Origin: Arachnopeziza araneosa | Taxonomy: Eukaryota > Ascomycota > Leotiomycetes > Helotiales > Arachnopezizaceae | DNA: 64,000 bases | NCBI GenBank assembly: GCA_003988855.1 | Contig: QYAI01000090.1 | Coordinates: 1-64,000, forward strand | Reading direction: 5' to 3' | In this document: positions 1-10,771 of the stretch, piece by piece | How the letters are laid out: each line of letters opens with the position of its first letter | Numbering within the stretch: position 1 is the first letter of the stretch | Translations under genes and position numbers: made by a program | The notes under the pieces: model-generated | Database searches by the model: none | Seen by the model: the letters and a program-made list of their open reading frames with translations, nothing else | Told to the model about the DNA's origin: nothing

Positions 1-226
1 ATATGGTGGTTAAAAAATCGATTTTTTTGGGTATATGGAGTTTTGGTGTTTTCATGCGGCTTTACTGTGGGACCGGCTTTACTCCGGGAAATCGGTTACG
101 ACCACCCCACTATCTAATAACGAAGCCATGACGATAGCCTCTCTCCTTTCAAACCGCGTCGGCCAGGCCAGCTTCAGTATCTTCATTGCATTCAGTTGAC
201 TAATATTGCGATCCATTCTACTCGCG
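1..226. other. Left-edge intergenic stretch
   Basis: No coding region is visible. This is probably the promoter and 5' leader of the small gene that starts at 227. Confidence 0.5.
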
Positions 227-691
227 ATGCCGGACCAAGCCCAAGTCTCCCGCTCCATCTCCACCATCCGCACGGAGCTCGAGTTCCTCCAAGCCTCGAA
301 TGTGCTTTCCCCTGCTCAACTGCAATCGATCTTGGCACAACTCCCGGTAAGCAGCAGCCATCAGGCTGCAGAGCAATATCGAGCTTACTAAAAGTTCCCT
401 CAGCAAAATGGGCAGCCATCGCAATATGTAGACCCTCGCTACAATCCCAACCCGGCGCAGCAGTTCCAGCCTGGGGTGCTGGCACAACAAGCGCAAAATC
501 CAAACCATCCCGCGAACCCCTCCCACCCAGATGTATGCAAGCCAAAAATGATAGGGACACAAAATGCTGACTATGGATAGCATCATGAATGGATCAAGAA
601 CATGGCCACGAAGTTTGGGAATGCGGCTGTGTACGGTGCGGGAGCCACTTTCGGCAGCGATATGATAAACGATGCTCTCAACAAGATTTGA
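227..691 (+). CDS. Lsb1/Pin3-like small protein lacking the SH3 domain
   Basis: I read three exons: 227-346, 404-532 and 581-691 (119 aa). Both introns (57 and 48 nt) have GT...AG ends, and the first has a TTACTAA branch site before its CAG. The N-terminus (SRSISTIRTELEFL, then QLQSILAQLP) matches the conserved N-terminal helix of fungal Lsb1/Lsb2(Pin3), the Las17/WASP-binding SH3 proteins that affect actin patches and prion induction. The C-terminus (KFGNAAVYGAGATFGSDMIN) matches their conserved tail. Between them lies a Q/N/P-rich linker but no SH3 fold, so exon 1 runs straight into the linker. From family knowledge it would be cytosolic and actin-patch associated, but without SH3 it should not bind Las17 proline motifs. 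It converges on the next gene. Start chosen at the first ATG in frame with the conserved N-terminus. Confidence 0.7.
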
Positions 692-1004
692 GTTTGGAGT
701 CAATACTTGATTCATAGCAAATGATTTCAGGATGGGACTATTTGCGGGTGTAAAGACGGATACGGTTTCTAGATCATTACGACAGATTATCAGAACAATT
801 ATCAACCCTCAAAGACGTCTAAGGAATCCTTCATAGGACCATGCAAGAACAATAATTTCATGTCAAGATTAGGTTTGAATATTCAATATCTTATCATTCA
901 TATATTACACAGTAGTATCGAGATGAAATCCTTCTCTAAATACCAGATCTATCATCCCTGGGCCAGCCATATCCCGCGGTATCATTCCAACTCCTAAATC
1001 CTAT
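692..1004. other. Convergent intergenic region
   Basis: 313 bases between two convergent stop codons. It is A/T-rich and presumably holds both 3' UTRs. I see no gene. Confidence 0.6.
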
Positions 1005-4000
1005 TTAAACATTCTTCTTCACATTTCTCCAGGTAGCCCAATCCTTCTTCCAGTCAGGCTCTGAGTATTTATAGTCCTCACCTCTGCACACTCGGTCAAC
1101 CTGCTCTCGAATGAGTGGGAAAACATCTTTGTACGCCTCTCTGCCCATCCAGCAATCAAGATGTCCATATCCTTGAATAACATGCCTCTCGTAGTCTTTG
1201 CTGCCGAAAGTATCTCGCAGAATCGAATAAGTACAATCCGTTGATTCGGGATTGAGAACTTTGTTATCTGAGCCAGAAAACAGCATCATTGGAACACCTT
1301 TCAATCTGCGGATGTTACCGGGAGTCGTGAGCTTCCCAAATAATGGCCCATTCGTTGTCACAAATCCTCTATAGCCAATCTGCATCAAGAGATGCAGGCA
1401 AGTCATATTTACACCTCCAAAGAAACGATTGATCTGTCGATGAGTTGCTTCGTTCAGGTTGCGATGATTCCATAATCGACCGAAGATCAGCGAACAACGA
1501 TGGCATGATACATTATTGCAAATCTCTTCTCGCTTATCTGGGTAGAACCTCAGTAACTGATTGAGAAACTGCTGGAAGTAGGAATCATCCTTCGTCGACG
1601 AACAAGAGAACCACTTTCCAGCGCACATTGAATATAGTTTATCAAAGGGAATAGGACCTGCGAGAACCTTGGCCATGTTCAGCGCTGACCAGATCGGGTT
1701 CATAAAGACCTGTGAGCTCGATATCCCCTTGATCCAGGAGGCTGGAATAGTGCCATCAAGGAGACCCGAAGAGAATGCCACAGCTCCCATGCAGTGAGAA
1801 ATGGTGTAAACTTTCTCGGGACCGTGTTCGTTTCGTATCCACTCCAAACAGGCTTTAATATCAAGTCGAGCATCATAGGTCGTCCAATCGTTTTGAGCAA
1901 CCATCAGCATACAAATACGATGAACAGTGATGTGAACTCTGTAACCAGCACGAGTGAAGTAGTTGACAGCATTGACCTCGATTGTTGGTAGCGAAAATAT
2001 CTGTTGATCGACTGAAGCACCAGGAACCATAAACAAGTTCTTTGGCTCTACCTTATCATTCTGAGGTTCCCAGACATGCAGTAAAGATCGCACTCCATCA
2101 GAAGCAATAATCTCAATGGTTCTATCAGGCGAGGTATCATTGATATAGCCAGTGTACTGGACAGAAGGGTATTGTTGCCAAGTGAGTGGGGCGAGGAAAA
2201 GACTTGCTGATTGCTTAGCAAAGTAACCCATGAAACTCAAGGTTGACTGAATCTTTGAGAGGAGATTCTTTCCAGATGGCTGTAGCGTAAAGACCTCTGA
2301 CAAAAAGTCGCTTACTTTGATGTGTAGCATGCCACGTCCAAGTACCTTCTTGTCACCTGTTGCTTCAGTGATTGTGACATATAAGGTTGATGCAGCAGAC
2401 CAAAAGCGCCACGGGGCAAGTGAAACTGAAGAGTCTACTACCTTGAAACCGTGGAAGTGGTACTTTTTATTATCTGTTCCTCGCATGTCGAAATCGTAAG
2501 TTAGATTCTTAGTCCCAGGAGCTTGNTGGTCAACGCTGAAGAGATGAAAGTCACCACGCTGAACCATGAATGGACTTCCTGGCAAGCTACCGCATGTGAA
2601 GGTGCCGGTCAGCATCGCTTTATGGTCAGCTCTATTAACAACTAGAAAGGTCAGCACAATCTCATATTTGCACAGATTGACTCACTAATTTCAGTATCCC
2701 AAGCTCTAACGCTCAAGAAGAACCTGGCTTCCTCGCAAAGACCCTTAGCAGTCTTTGCAGCGGTCTGGTAGTCTTCTTGTTTGTCACCCTCAACACCATC
2801 ACCAACATGAATGTATCCCGACATAACCTCGGAAAATCCAAAACCATTAGCATGTTTCTCTCGAGTATCGCGCACAAGTTTTGCGGCATCAGAGATTTTC
2901 TGTGTATCCTTTCTCCTGAGAACCTTCTTCGCATCAGCAAACTGGCCAGGTGAACCAAACAGATCAAGAACATCGTTCTTCGCATCGAGATCAATAGCTT
3001 GCAGAATTCTGTCCCGAGCTGCATGCTCAACTGAGCGCTCAGCAAGCGCAGTTATAGTAGCAAATGGATTGACTCCCAGGCAGGTGGGAATTACAGCAGC
3101 ATCCGTAACAATAAGGCCATGATGCGTGTCTTCACCAGAGCCAGTAAAGACTTCGCCAAAGTGATTCGTGACACCATGTTCACCAGTCCCATCATTACTC
3201 ATACATGCACCACCTATCGGATGAACAGTGATTTCTTGCTGGCCAAATGCTGCGTAGAAAGGGCTGTTGACAAATGTACCGCCCACTGCTTGAGTTGCTT
3301 CCTTCAAGACATCGTTTAAATAATGAACGTGTTCACTCTTTCCAACACCCAAGAACTCCAAACGAGGTTTATCATCTACCAAGGTCAAGATAGCTTGATT
3401 AGAATCGTGGCTCATGATTAAGTAAACCTGCGTCCGTTCGATGCTGCCTTTTGAGAAGTAAGGCCCCAGGAATCGACTACCTTGCTGTGCCAAAACGTGC
3501 TTAACTTTTTCTACCAACCCTTCTCCTTTTGGAACTTGATTTCCAGGCATCATTTCAAGCATGGTTTGGAACAAAGGAGCAAGTGCCTTTGGAATTGCGC
3601 CTTCTTCAATGACAAATCCATCAAGGACATTCTCTTGGTTTCGGCGATCGATGATTCCACTGATCGTTGGTCCAACGGGTTTGTATGGTGAAGGATACTG
3701 ACGACCAATGGCATTGACTTCTGTATCAGTGTTGTACCCAAAAGCAAGAATATCTCCATTTCCACTCATACCGGTCCCAACCTTCTCGCTCATCGAGAGA
3801 CCTAGCTTTTTACTTCGAAGCAGAATCTCGGTAGTCCCAATAGAACCAGCACCCAGGAACACACATTTTTCGGCATAAACCCACATCAGATCCTCATAGA
3901 GATTCTCTTCGAACGCACCTCTCTTGCTACCGTGCCAGGCAAAAAACACCAGATAGCCTTCTTTGTTCACGTCAGGGTGTTTTTTGATATAGCGAACCTC

Positions 4001-6397
4001 ACACTCGCAAAACATCTCTGCACCCCAGTTCCAAGCATCGGCCAGATAATTGACCAGTGTGCTAGACTTACTGCCATCATTGACGCCTGTGGAGTCTTGG
4101 CCCGTCAAGGCCGATGGATACATCTCTACACCAGTGCTGTTCGGCCCACCTTTGAATTTCGTGGTCTGCCTCGGTCTCTTGAAATCGTCACCCCAACCTA
4201 ACGCTTCAGCCTGCCTTTTTAACATGCTCAGTTTAGGAAGTTCAGGCCAGTCAGCAGGATAGGGCTCAGGCTCGAGAACATCCGCAGCTCGTTTGTAGTA
4301 CTCATCCAAGGACCCTTTGTGCCTCAGCTCTTCGGGCCAACTTGGTAATTGCATAGTTCCATCATCGGCTTCGAGAAAAATATTCGCATTTAGCAAGCTT
4401 GTTCCACCAAGACCGTTTCCAACAAATGCATTTTGTCCTTTCCCGCAAATAAGATGATAAAGACCTGTCGGATCACCGCCTTCAACAACAGCGCCGTTGA
4501 GCCATCCGGGTGCGAATTCCCCAGAGACGTGGAGTTGTTCCACCGCATCAACAATACCGCTAGGATANTCTCCTGGCCATCTTTCCTTCCCCCTTTCAAG
4601 CAGGCAAACAGATTGTCCAGCTCTGGCCATGCGACTAGCAGCGACTGCACCTCCATATCCGGATCCTATGACAACACAGTCATATGTCTTTCTGAGGAGC
4701 TCAACTGGCCGCGATATTCTCGGGAACACCCTAGCAGTTGGATCATCCGAATAAGTGTGAATTTTAGCACGCGCCTTGGACTGTGGACCATCTGCTTCAG
4801 TCACGTGAGGACCAAAAGGAATTGGATGGGAATGTGGCCCAGCCTCTTCGGGCATAACACCATTCAAAGTGCGAGCATGGCGCATAACTTTTGCAAAAGG
4901 TTCGTCATCACTACTTGCGCTGCTGAATATCGAGGAATTTCTTTGTCTCAATTGAGGTCGGATCTCCTGGTCATGTGGGATATCTTCAAACCGGATTTCC
5001 GGCTTTCTGGCTCCATTGGAACTGTTGGCCTTGGTGACCGACGCTGCCTTTCTTCTAGGGCTCACTGGTTTGAGATAATCCCAGTGATGACTATCAGGTT
5101 CGGGAGTTGGGAGATCCCTGGGTAGTGGCAGTTGGTTTGGAGCATGATTGGAGAAAATCGGACCAAGATTCATGATAGCAGGGTCTTCTGGCATATAAAT
5201 TGATAGGCAAATCGGCATTGACACAACCAGAAGGGGAGATTCGGTGTGAATTCCTGCCTCTATTTTCACTTCCGCAACAGAGGAAGGGAGATGTCCCAAC
5301 AGCTGTTGAAATAAATCTGAGGGAATTGTGCCAGTCTGAGGTTTGGGATTGAGACGCAAGGCAAACGCCATTCTGGGCATCTCGCCAGGCACAACAGCTG
5401 AAGAGTGAAGGAAGGAAGGAGCAGATGAAAAGCCGTTCGCTGTTACTTCATTATGAACTGGGTTTTGAGCAGCATTTGGGTCAGTTGGGCTAGCTTTATG
5501 CGCCGACAACCGAATACTCCGTGGTGAGGTTGGATCCTGAAACAGTGGTGAATAAACTGGTGCTGAGTATTTCACGTCTCCATGAGACAAATGGTTGTGA
5601 AACCGAGCAAATATGTTGTGGTAGAGATTGCCAACAGAAAAAGAGGGCAACTTGCTCAATTCTCGAAGCTCTAGGGTTAACTCTCTGGTGAACAATAATT
5701 GATCACCTCTGGTCGGACCATGTGAGCTTGTTGCAATGAGCTCTGTCACACCTCCATGAGTTGAGTAGTGGGAGGAATTGAGATGAGGGCAGTCTAGGAG
5801 GATCAACACATCACTGTCTGATTCTTCCAGTGCGTTTTGGATCTCTGACCAGTCAACGACCGATTCTGTTTCTGTGCTGGCCAAGTGTAAGCTTAGAGAG
5901 ACCAAAGGCTTGCTTGATAAGACAAACCTTGTCCAGACAGGTCTTTTATTAATTTCAAGAGAGGCATCGCCAGCGTAAAAGATGATCTTCAAATCATTTT
6001 CATTACCATTACCCAGCTGAAGGAAGTCCGAGATCCTCTGTGTTACTACTGCGCCACTGTTGTCGAAGGGTATGTTCCAAAGCTCAACATGATAATGAAA
6101 GACATCTTTGAAGACGTTCAAGAGTCTTGTAACCTCGATTGGTACTGACCGATCCCAAGACAACATCAATACATCGACATTTGGGTACGGATCTCGCTTG
6201 GTAGTTGGAAAAACGGCCGTGGCTGCAGCCTTGACGCCGTCACCAAACTTCTTCAATTCAGTTTGCCATTGATCGAAATCCTCAAATCTTGGCGATGAAT
6301 TGTTAGAGTGAGCATAGTCAAACTCTAAATCCGACATGGTGTCGTCGTTGTTGAAACCAGCTTGGTCTGAGCTGTTGATACCAGAGTCTGGATTCAT
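1005..6397 (-). CDS. Caspase-like / GMC oxidoreductase / alpha-beta hydrolase fusion protein
   Basis: Two exons, 6397-2686 and 2641-1005, flank a 44-nt intron (GTGAGT donor, TGCTGAC branch, CTAG acceptor); the join keeps the frame and gives 1782 aa. Residues 73-275 resemble the caspase-like fold found at the N-terminus of many fungal proteins (VLMLSWD, IIFYAG, DVLILLDC), but the catalytic His and Cys positions read YAGDA (141-145) and LDCPH (201-205), so protease activity looks lost. Residues 280-570 are low complexity. Residues 571-1130 form a GMC/cholesterol-oxidase-like flavoenzyme: GSGYGG FAD loop at 578-583, GNGLGGTSLLNA, catalytic-type His1059 in HPIGGACM and a VNPFATI C-terminal motif. 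Residues about 1290-1782 are an alpha/beta hydrolase with nucleophile elbow SHCMGA, Cys1521 in the nucleophile position. Bacterial GMC-hydrolase fusions are known. Substrate is unknown; a sterol-like substrate is only an inference. Two Ns fall in the coding sequence. Start taken at the first ATG (6397) in the open frame. Confidence 0.85.
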
Positions 6398-8271
6398 AAT
6401 TGCGACCAGAGAGGATTGATCCTTTAACAAGAATCTTGAACGTCAGCAAGAAAAGGTCTCAGCTAAGGAACATGGATGTTCCAACTCACTCTATAAGCTT
6501 CGAATCAGATCGTCTCTCCCGTACGCGCCGGGGCGAGGCAATCCTTAGAGGTTGCGCTTCGGACGAAACTCGTAACCAATATCGAATCAGGAACCCTTCA
6601 CGCTTCACCCCACCATTCAAAGTTGGGTGCCTAGGGTTGGCTCTCGCAGAAAGCGAGAAGGCTGTAGTTGTAGGCTCAAGTTGTAGGCTCAGTTGTAGGC
6701 TCAAGTGTGAAGGCCCAAACAAGGAACAAGAGGACTGCAACGGAAAAACTGGATGTTGATGTCAAGACGGCGGACCAAAGAACGAGTAGAAGTGGTGGAG
6801 AAGTTTGACGTGGAATTGTAAGGAGATAACATCACATGAAAAGACAAGGGGACCACCCAGGAGGATGTACAGTAAGAACTTGAAATTTTAGGGCTGACAG
6901 CGATTGGGGAGGGGTGGTTCGAAGGATGTTGGTGGATGTTCCGGTTGATGGGGGGGGGGGGGGGACATATACCCGAAATAGCGAGTGAGAGTTCCGTGGA
7001 GACGGACATGACCCTGAATGCCTGCACAGTTCACACCAAAAGCTCGTGAATTGGCCAACCACAGCGGGAGCAGATGGGTTTCGGAAAGGACTCGGAGCGG
7101 CTAATTTCTGGCTGTGCCGTTTGGGGGCAGTGGAAGCCTCAGCCGCGGCGTAAGCAGGACCACTGTGGACATTTCCAGAGGCATCTGGTGACGAAGATTG
7201 GGCGATGGTCTCCCCAACTCAGCCCCTTCCTGCTCCGTGCTGCTGACAGTCGCCATTGGAGACGAAATCCTTTCCATCTGGCCTCGTCTCATCCTCATGC
7301 CTCGGGCCGTGCGGGTGGGAAACGGTGGAATGGAAGGGTACAGTACTAGCTAATGCAGGTGTTCCCAGATAAGAATTCGTTTTGGTGTCTCTGTTTTTGG
7401 CTGGACAACAAGCCTGGATTTACGTGCTTGAATGCCCGGGGCGGCGGTGACCCCGTTGGGAATGTCTGAGCAGCTCCTAGTGGGTCTCACGTTGGAAAGC
7501 AGACATGTCCCACCGACGAGAGAATCCATCACCCTCACCAAGACGAGTGCTTGTCCAAACCAGAATGACTCGGCCTGCAGCTTCAAATCTCGACAACGGC
7601 AGCGCATGCGAAGCTAGATAATCCAGCCAGACGCTCATTCGTAAACAAATTCTCGACTCCATCTTCATCATCACACCACCTCTCATCCGAGAAGTATCAG
7701 TCCAGTCCCGCATCATGTGCCCGAGAATTCAATCTATCAAACAAATCTGATGTCGGTATATACTCCATAGAGGTGCACCTGTCTGGCTCTGTGAAAATAA
7801 AAAATATGACCATGATGCATGTCCTTTAGCCATCTATACTCGCACTTGGTCCCAGCAAGCTGCCCACACGGTACGGTCTGCGCCTGGAGGCCGAACTAAG
7901 CAATGGTATTAACATCGTCAAGTCCTAGGGATACACAAGAAGGAATCTGCAGTCCCAAAGAGGCTAAACACGCATTTTCCTTGATATGTCGCGTTGCTGT
8001 CCTTGTCTAGTATATCCAGTTAGGTTCAGAGGATAAATGATCAACTGCGCCCCGACCGTAGAAATTGCAGTATACAACAGAGTACTATATATCTGATCTG
8101 TAGAGACAAGGCCGACCAAATATGCGTGAAAGCCTTGGACGAGACGGTCATTTATCAAAAAACCAGAAACCCAGAAAACCAGAAAACCACCTTACTCGTA
8201 CAGGGGTACGGATACCAGAGCCGTGGTCATGTAATGCAATTTCTACGGCGTAAACCCAACCACAAAACAAC
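6398..8271. other. Divergent intergenic region with short repeats
   Basis: 1.9 kb between the fusion gene (minus) and the reductase gene (plus). It holds three tandem 12-13 bp units built on GTTGTAGGCTCA (6667-6704) and a 15-base G run (6950-6964). Short open frames here show no family signature. It should carry both promoters. No gene is supported. Confidence 0.6.
6667..6704. repeat. Three tandem 12-13 bp units
   Basis: GTTGTAGGCTCA occurs at 6667, 6680 and 6692, with one extra A after the first and third units. It lies about 270-310 bp upstream of the start codon of the minus-strand fusion gene, so it may be a promoter repeat. No function is shown. Confidence 0.85.
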
Positions 8272-9401
8272 ATGTCAACGCCATTGAGCCCGTTGCCTAT
8301 ATTCGGNCTCCTCGTAGGACTACTCATCGCTCTACCCTCAATCATGGGCTTTTTCAGCAAGAACAAGTTCAATGTCAAAGGAAAGGGAAGTTTCTTCGTA
8401 GCCTCGTTCCTACAGCCTTGTCTAACAATTCGCAGACCGTCCTGCTCACTGGGGCTTCCGAGGGGATGGGCTTGAATGTCGCGAAGCAGTTGGCACAGAA
8501 AGGAGCAAGCATCATCATAGTTTCTCGAAACGTTGAGAAGCTCAAGGCCGCTCTGGAGCAGATCAAGGTCGGTCGCGCCTCGTAGCAATTGATGTAACCA
8601 AGCTAACANCACCAGACTTCCGCCGCGCATCCCTCCCAACGATTCAAATACGTCAGTGCAGACCTTTCCGAGGAAGAAGGGGCGGCAACAGTCATTAGGG
8701 AAGTGGTTTCTTGGAACAATGGCCAATCTCCCGACATCGTTTGGTGCATCGCGGGTGCCGCAACTCCTGGCCTCTTCATCGACACCTCAAAGAGTGTAAT
8801 GCGACAGCAGATGGATATCAACTACTGGTCCTGTGTGGATATGGCACATGCGATACTTCCTCTATGGCTAGCACCGGAAAACGTTGGCAAAGGAACCACA
8901 CGGCATTTGATCTTCACGTCATCAGTCGTTGCGTTCTATCCTGTGGCAGGATATGCCCCTTACGCTCCCTGCAAGGCTGCAATTAAGAGCTTAAGTGACT
9001 CGCTCGCGCAGGAGGTGTTGTTATACGGAGACGATGTCAAAGTCCATACAGTGTTCCCTGGCACTATTCAAAGTCCTGGTTTAGAAAAGGAAAACCTATC
9101 GAAACCAGAGATAACACACAAGCTGGAAGAGTCGGATCCCGTACAAACGCCCGAGGTTGTTGCTGCAAAATCCATCAAGGGCCTGGAGAACGGTGAATAC
9201 CTCGTCACTGTATCTTGGCTTGGTGCTGCCATGAGAGCCTGTGCCTGGGGTGGGTCGAGTAGGAACAACTTGATTCTAGACACGATTGTGACCTGGATAG
9301 CCAGCATCGCATGGATTATTGTTGGCCCAATCTTGGATGGGGAGGTGAAGACATACAAGAAGAAGAACGGTCACCCCAGCACATACCCAAAGAGATCCTG
9401 A
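8272..9401 (+). CDS. TSC10: 3-ketodihydrosphingosine reductase (TSC10/KDSR), ER membrane
   Basis: Reduces 3-ketodihydrosphingosine to dihydrosphingosine with NADPH, the second step of sphingolipid synthesis in the ER membrane. Exons 8272-8385, 8436-8567 and 8616-9401 give 343 aa. An N-terminal hydrophobic anchor (about residues 5-24) precedes the short-chain dehydrogenase fold: TGASEGMG nucleotide loop, CAG in place of NNAG (IAGAA region), SSVV catalytic Ser and YAPCK as the YxxxK pair. A second hydrophobic segment near the C-terminus (LDTIVTWIASIAWIIVGPIL) is typical of fungal members. The protein joins cleanly at both introns, but intron 1 begins GGAAGT rather than GTAAGT (8386-8391) while its branch region (CTAAC) and CAG acceptor are normal. 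No in-frame GT alternative gives a normal intron. Either this base is wrong or the allele is splice-damaged. Family identity is secure. Confidence 0.88.
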
Positions 9402-10413
9402 GGCCTGAGAGTGTACGTAGCAAGGTAAACATTGACACTGCCACTGTGGCAACCTTGCGGCCTATCCCACCGACGGTCACTCAAGAGGAGGATTCATCAC
9501 CATCGCCCATTCCTACATCCAATATGCATAGCTCTTCGATACCTTTGCATCAATAAATAATAACTTTGGAGAGATCCCCATTGATTCATGCATCGTATTA
9601 GGATTCCATTTCTCGTATTCTCCTCTCCCCATTTTGCTAACCGACGCGGTTTTCTGATGTAGCTGAATTCTTGGTGCGTTTTGTTGTCGTTGAGCTTGCT
9701 TCATCATTTGCCTCCCTTACATCAGCTCCACTACACATTTATTTCTCTTCAGAACTCCAATCTTCCTCTCATGTTCCATCGCAGGCATAATGTACTGAAA
9801 TCCTAAGTTGTTTTTCAACATCAATTGTTACAACCTGTTGCTCCAGACTTTTAAAGGCAGCCGGGACCAGCAATCAAAGTAAAGTGCAAATTTGAACTAC
9901 AAGTTTTTTCCCTAGTAAGCAGATGTATTGTGACTCCAACACTCTCCATACTATGATGTATTTCTCGACAAAACAGATCCTTCTTCTTGGACCCGGGAGA
10001 TTCCTTGTCCGAAGTGCAGAATCGGACAAATCACGGCCATGCAACCCGGCAGATGGAACAAAACACAAAACTTCAACTGCGTGATGCAAGCACGAGCGGG
10101 AGCGGGAGGATCAGATGGCCAATCCATGGCGCTGGTATCGGAAGGCTTGATGAGGCTTTTTACTCGTAGACTTGTCAACGGGTTTTCCCGTTCGTTGCCT
10201 CATTCTCTCCCCTTCAAACTCTCGAGAGCCGTATAGTGACTAATATCGTGTTCTGTCCCCCACTACACCTTATAGATTACCAATATGACGTGGGATATGA
10301 AACTCTTTATTACGCTCATTCTCGATCAACCCTGACGCGCGCTGAATTTTATGGAAACGAACACCCAAAGTCCCTTTTTAAATCCGCATTGCCAGCATCA
10401 TCCGTTGGAATTG

Positions 10414-10735
10414 CTATCTGCCCATCCAATCGGCGACACGAACTATGAATCTCATCTTCTGACGTTCGTTCTTAGACACATTTTTCATGCAAGAATGTTG
10501 GAACTTTCTATTTCCAGCAGCTCGGCCAGTCAGTTGAGTATTCCTGCGTCAGAACGAATTTGACATGGACAGGCGTCTGACCAAAAGGAGCATAATAATG
10601 CCAAGATGGTCTGTTAGTTTAGGCTCTCACTTCGCCACTGGCCTCTTCTTGGTCTTTAGAATATAAATCAGCGGTTCCCAGAGGAAAAGATGACAACTAT
10701 CTCACCTTGCCTGTCTTGTCTCCTGGGGTCTATCG
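10414..10735 (-). promoter_or_regulatory. Three HGATAR (GATA factor) sites upstream of the ammonium transporter
   Basis: On the minus strand the sequence reads AGATAG at 10419-10414 and 10702-10697, and CGATAG at 10735-10730. HGATAR is the established binding consensus of AreA/Nit2 GATA factors, which switch on ammonium permeases when good nitrogen sources run out. The sites lie 37-358 bp before the start codon. The motif is short, so chance occurrence is possible, but the gene context fits. Confidence 0.5.
10662..10668 (+). promoter_or_regulatory. TATA box of the ammonium transporter
   Basis: TATAAAT lies 104 bp upstream of the ATG at 10772, between the GATA sites. Position and sequence suit a regulated fungal promoter. 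No transcript data are available. Confidence 0.45.
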
Positions 10736-10771
10736 TTTTAACGTCGACGATACGCTTTTCCATTAACCAAG

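Larger units (their letters stand above)
9402..10771. other. Intergenic region and ammonium-transporter promoter
   Basis: 1.4 kb between two plus-strand genes. The first part is 3' UTR (AATAAATAAT at about 9551). The last 360 bases contain GATA-type sites and a TATA box, annotated separately. No coding region is supported. Confidence 0.6.

Noticed and set aside
4433..5125. 230-codon open frame on the plus strand
   Set aside because: It lies wholly antisense within the GMC part of the fusion gene, contains an N, and has no recognisable motif.
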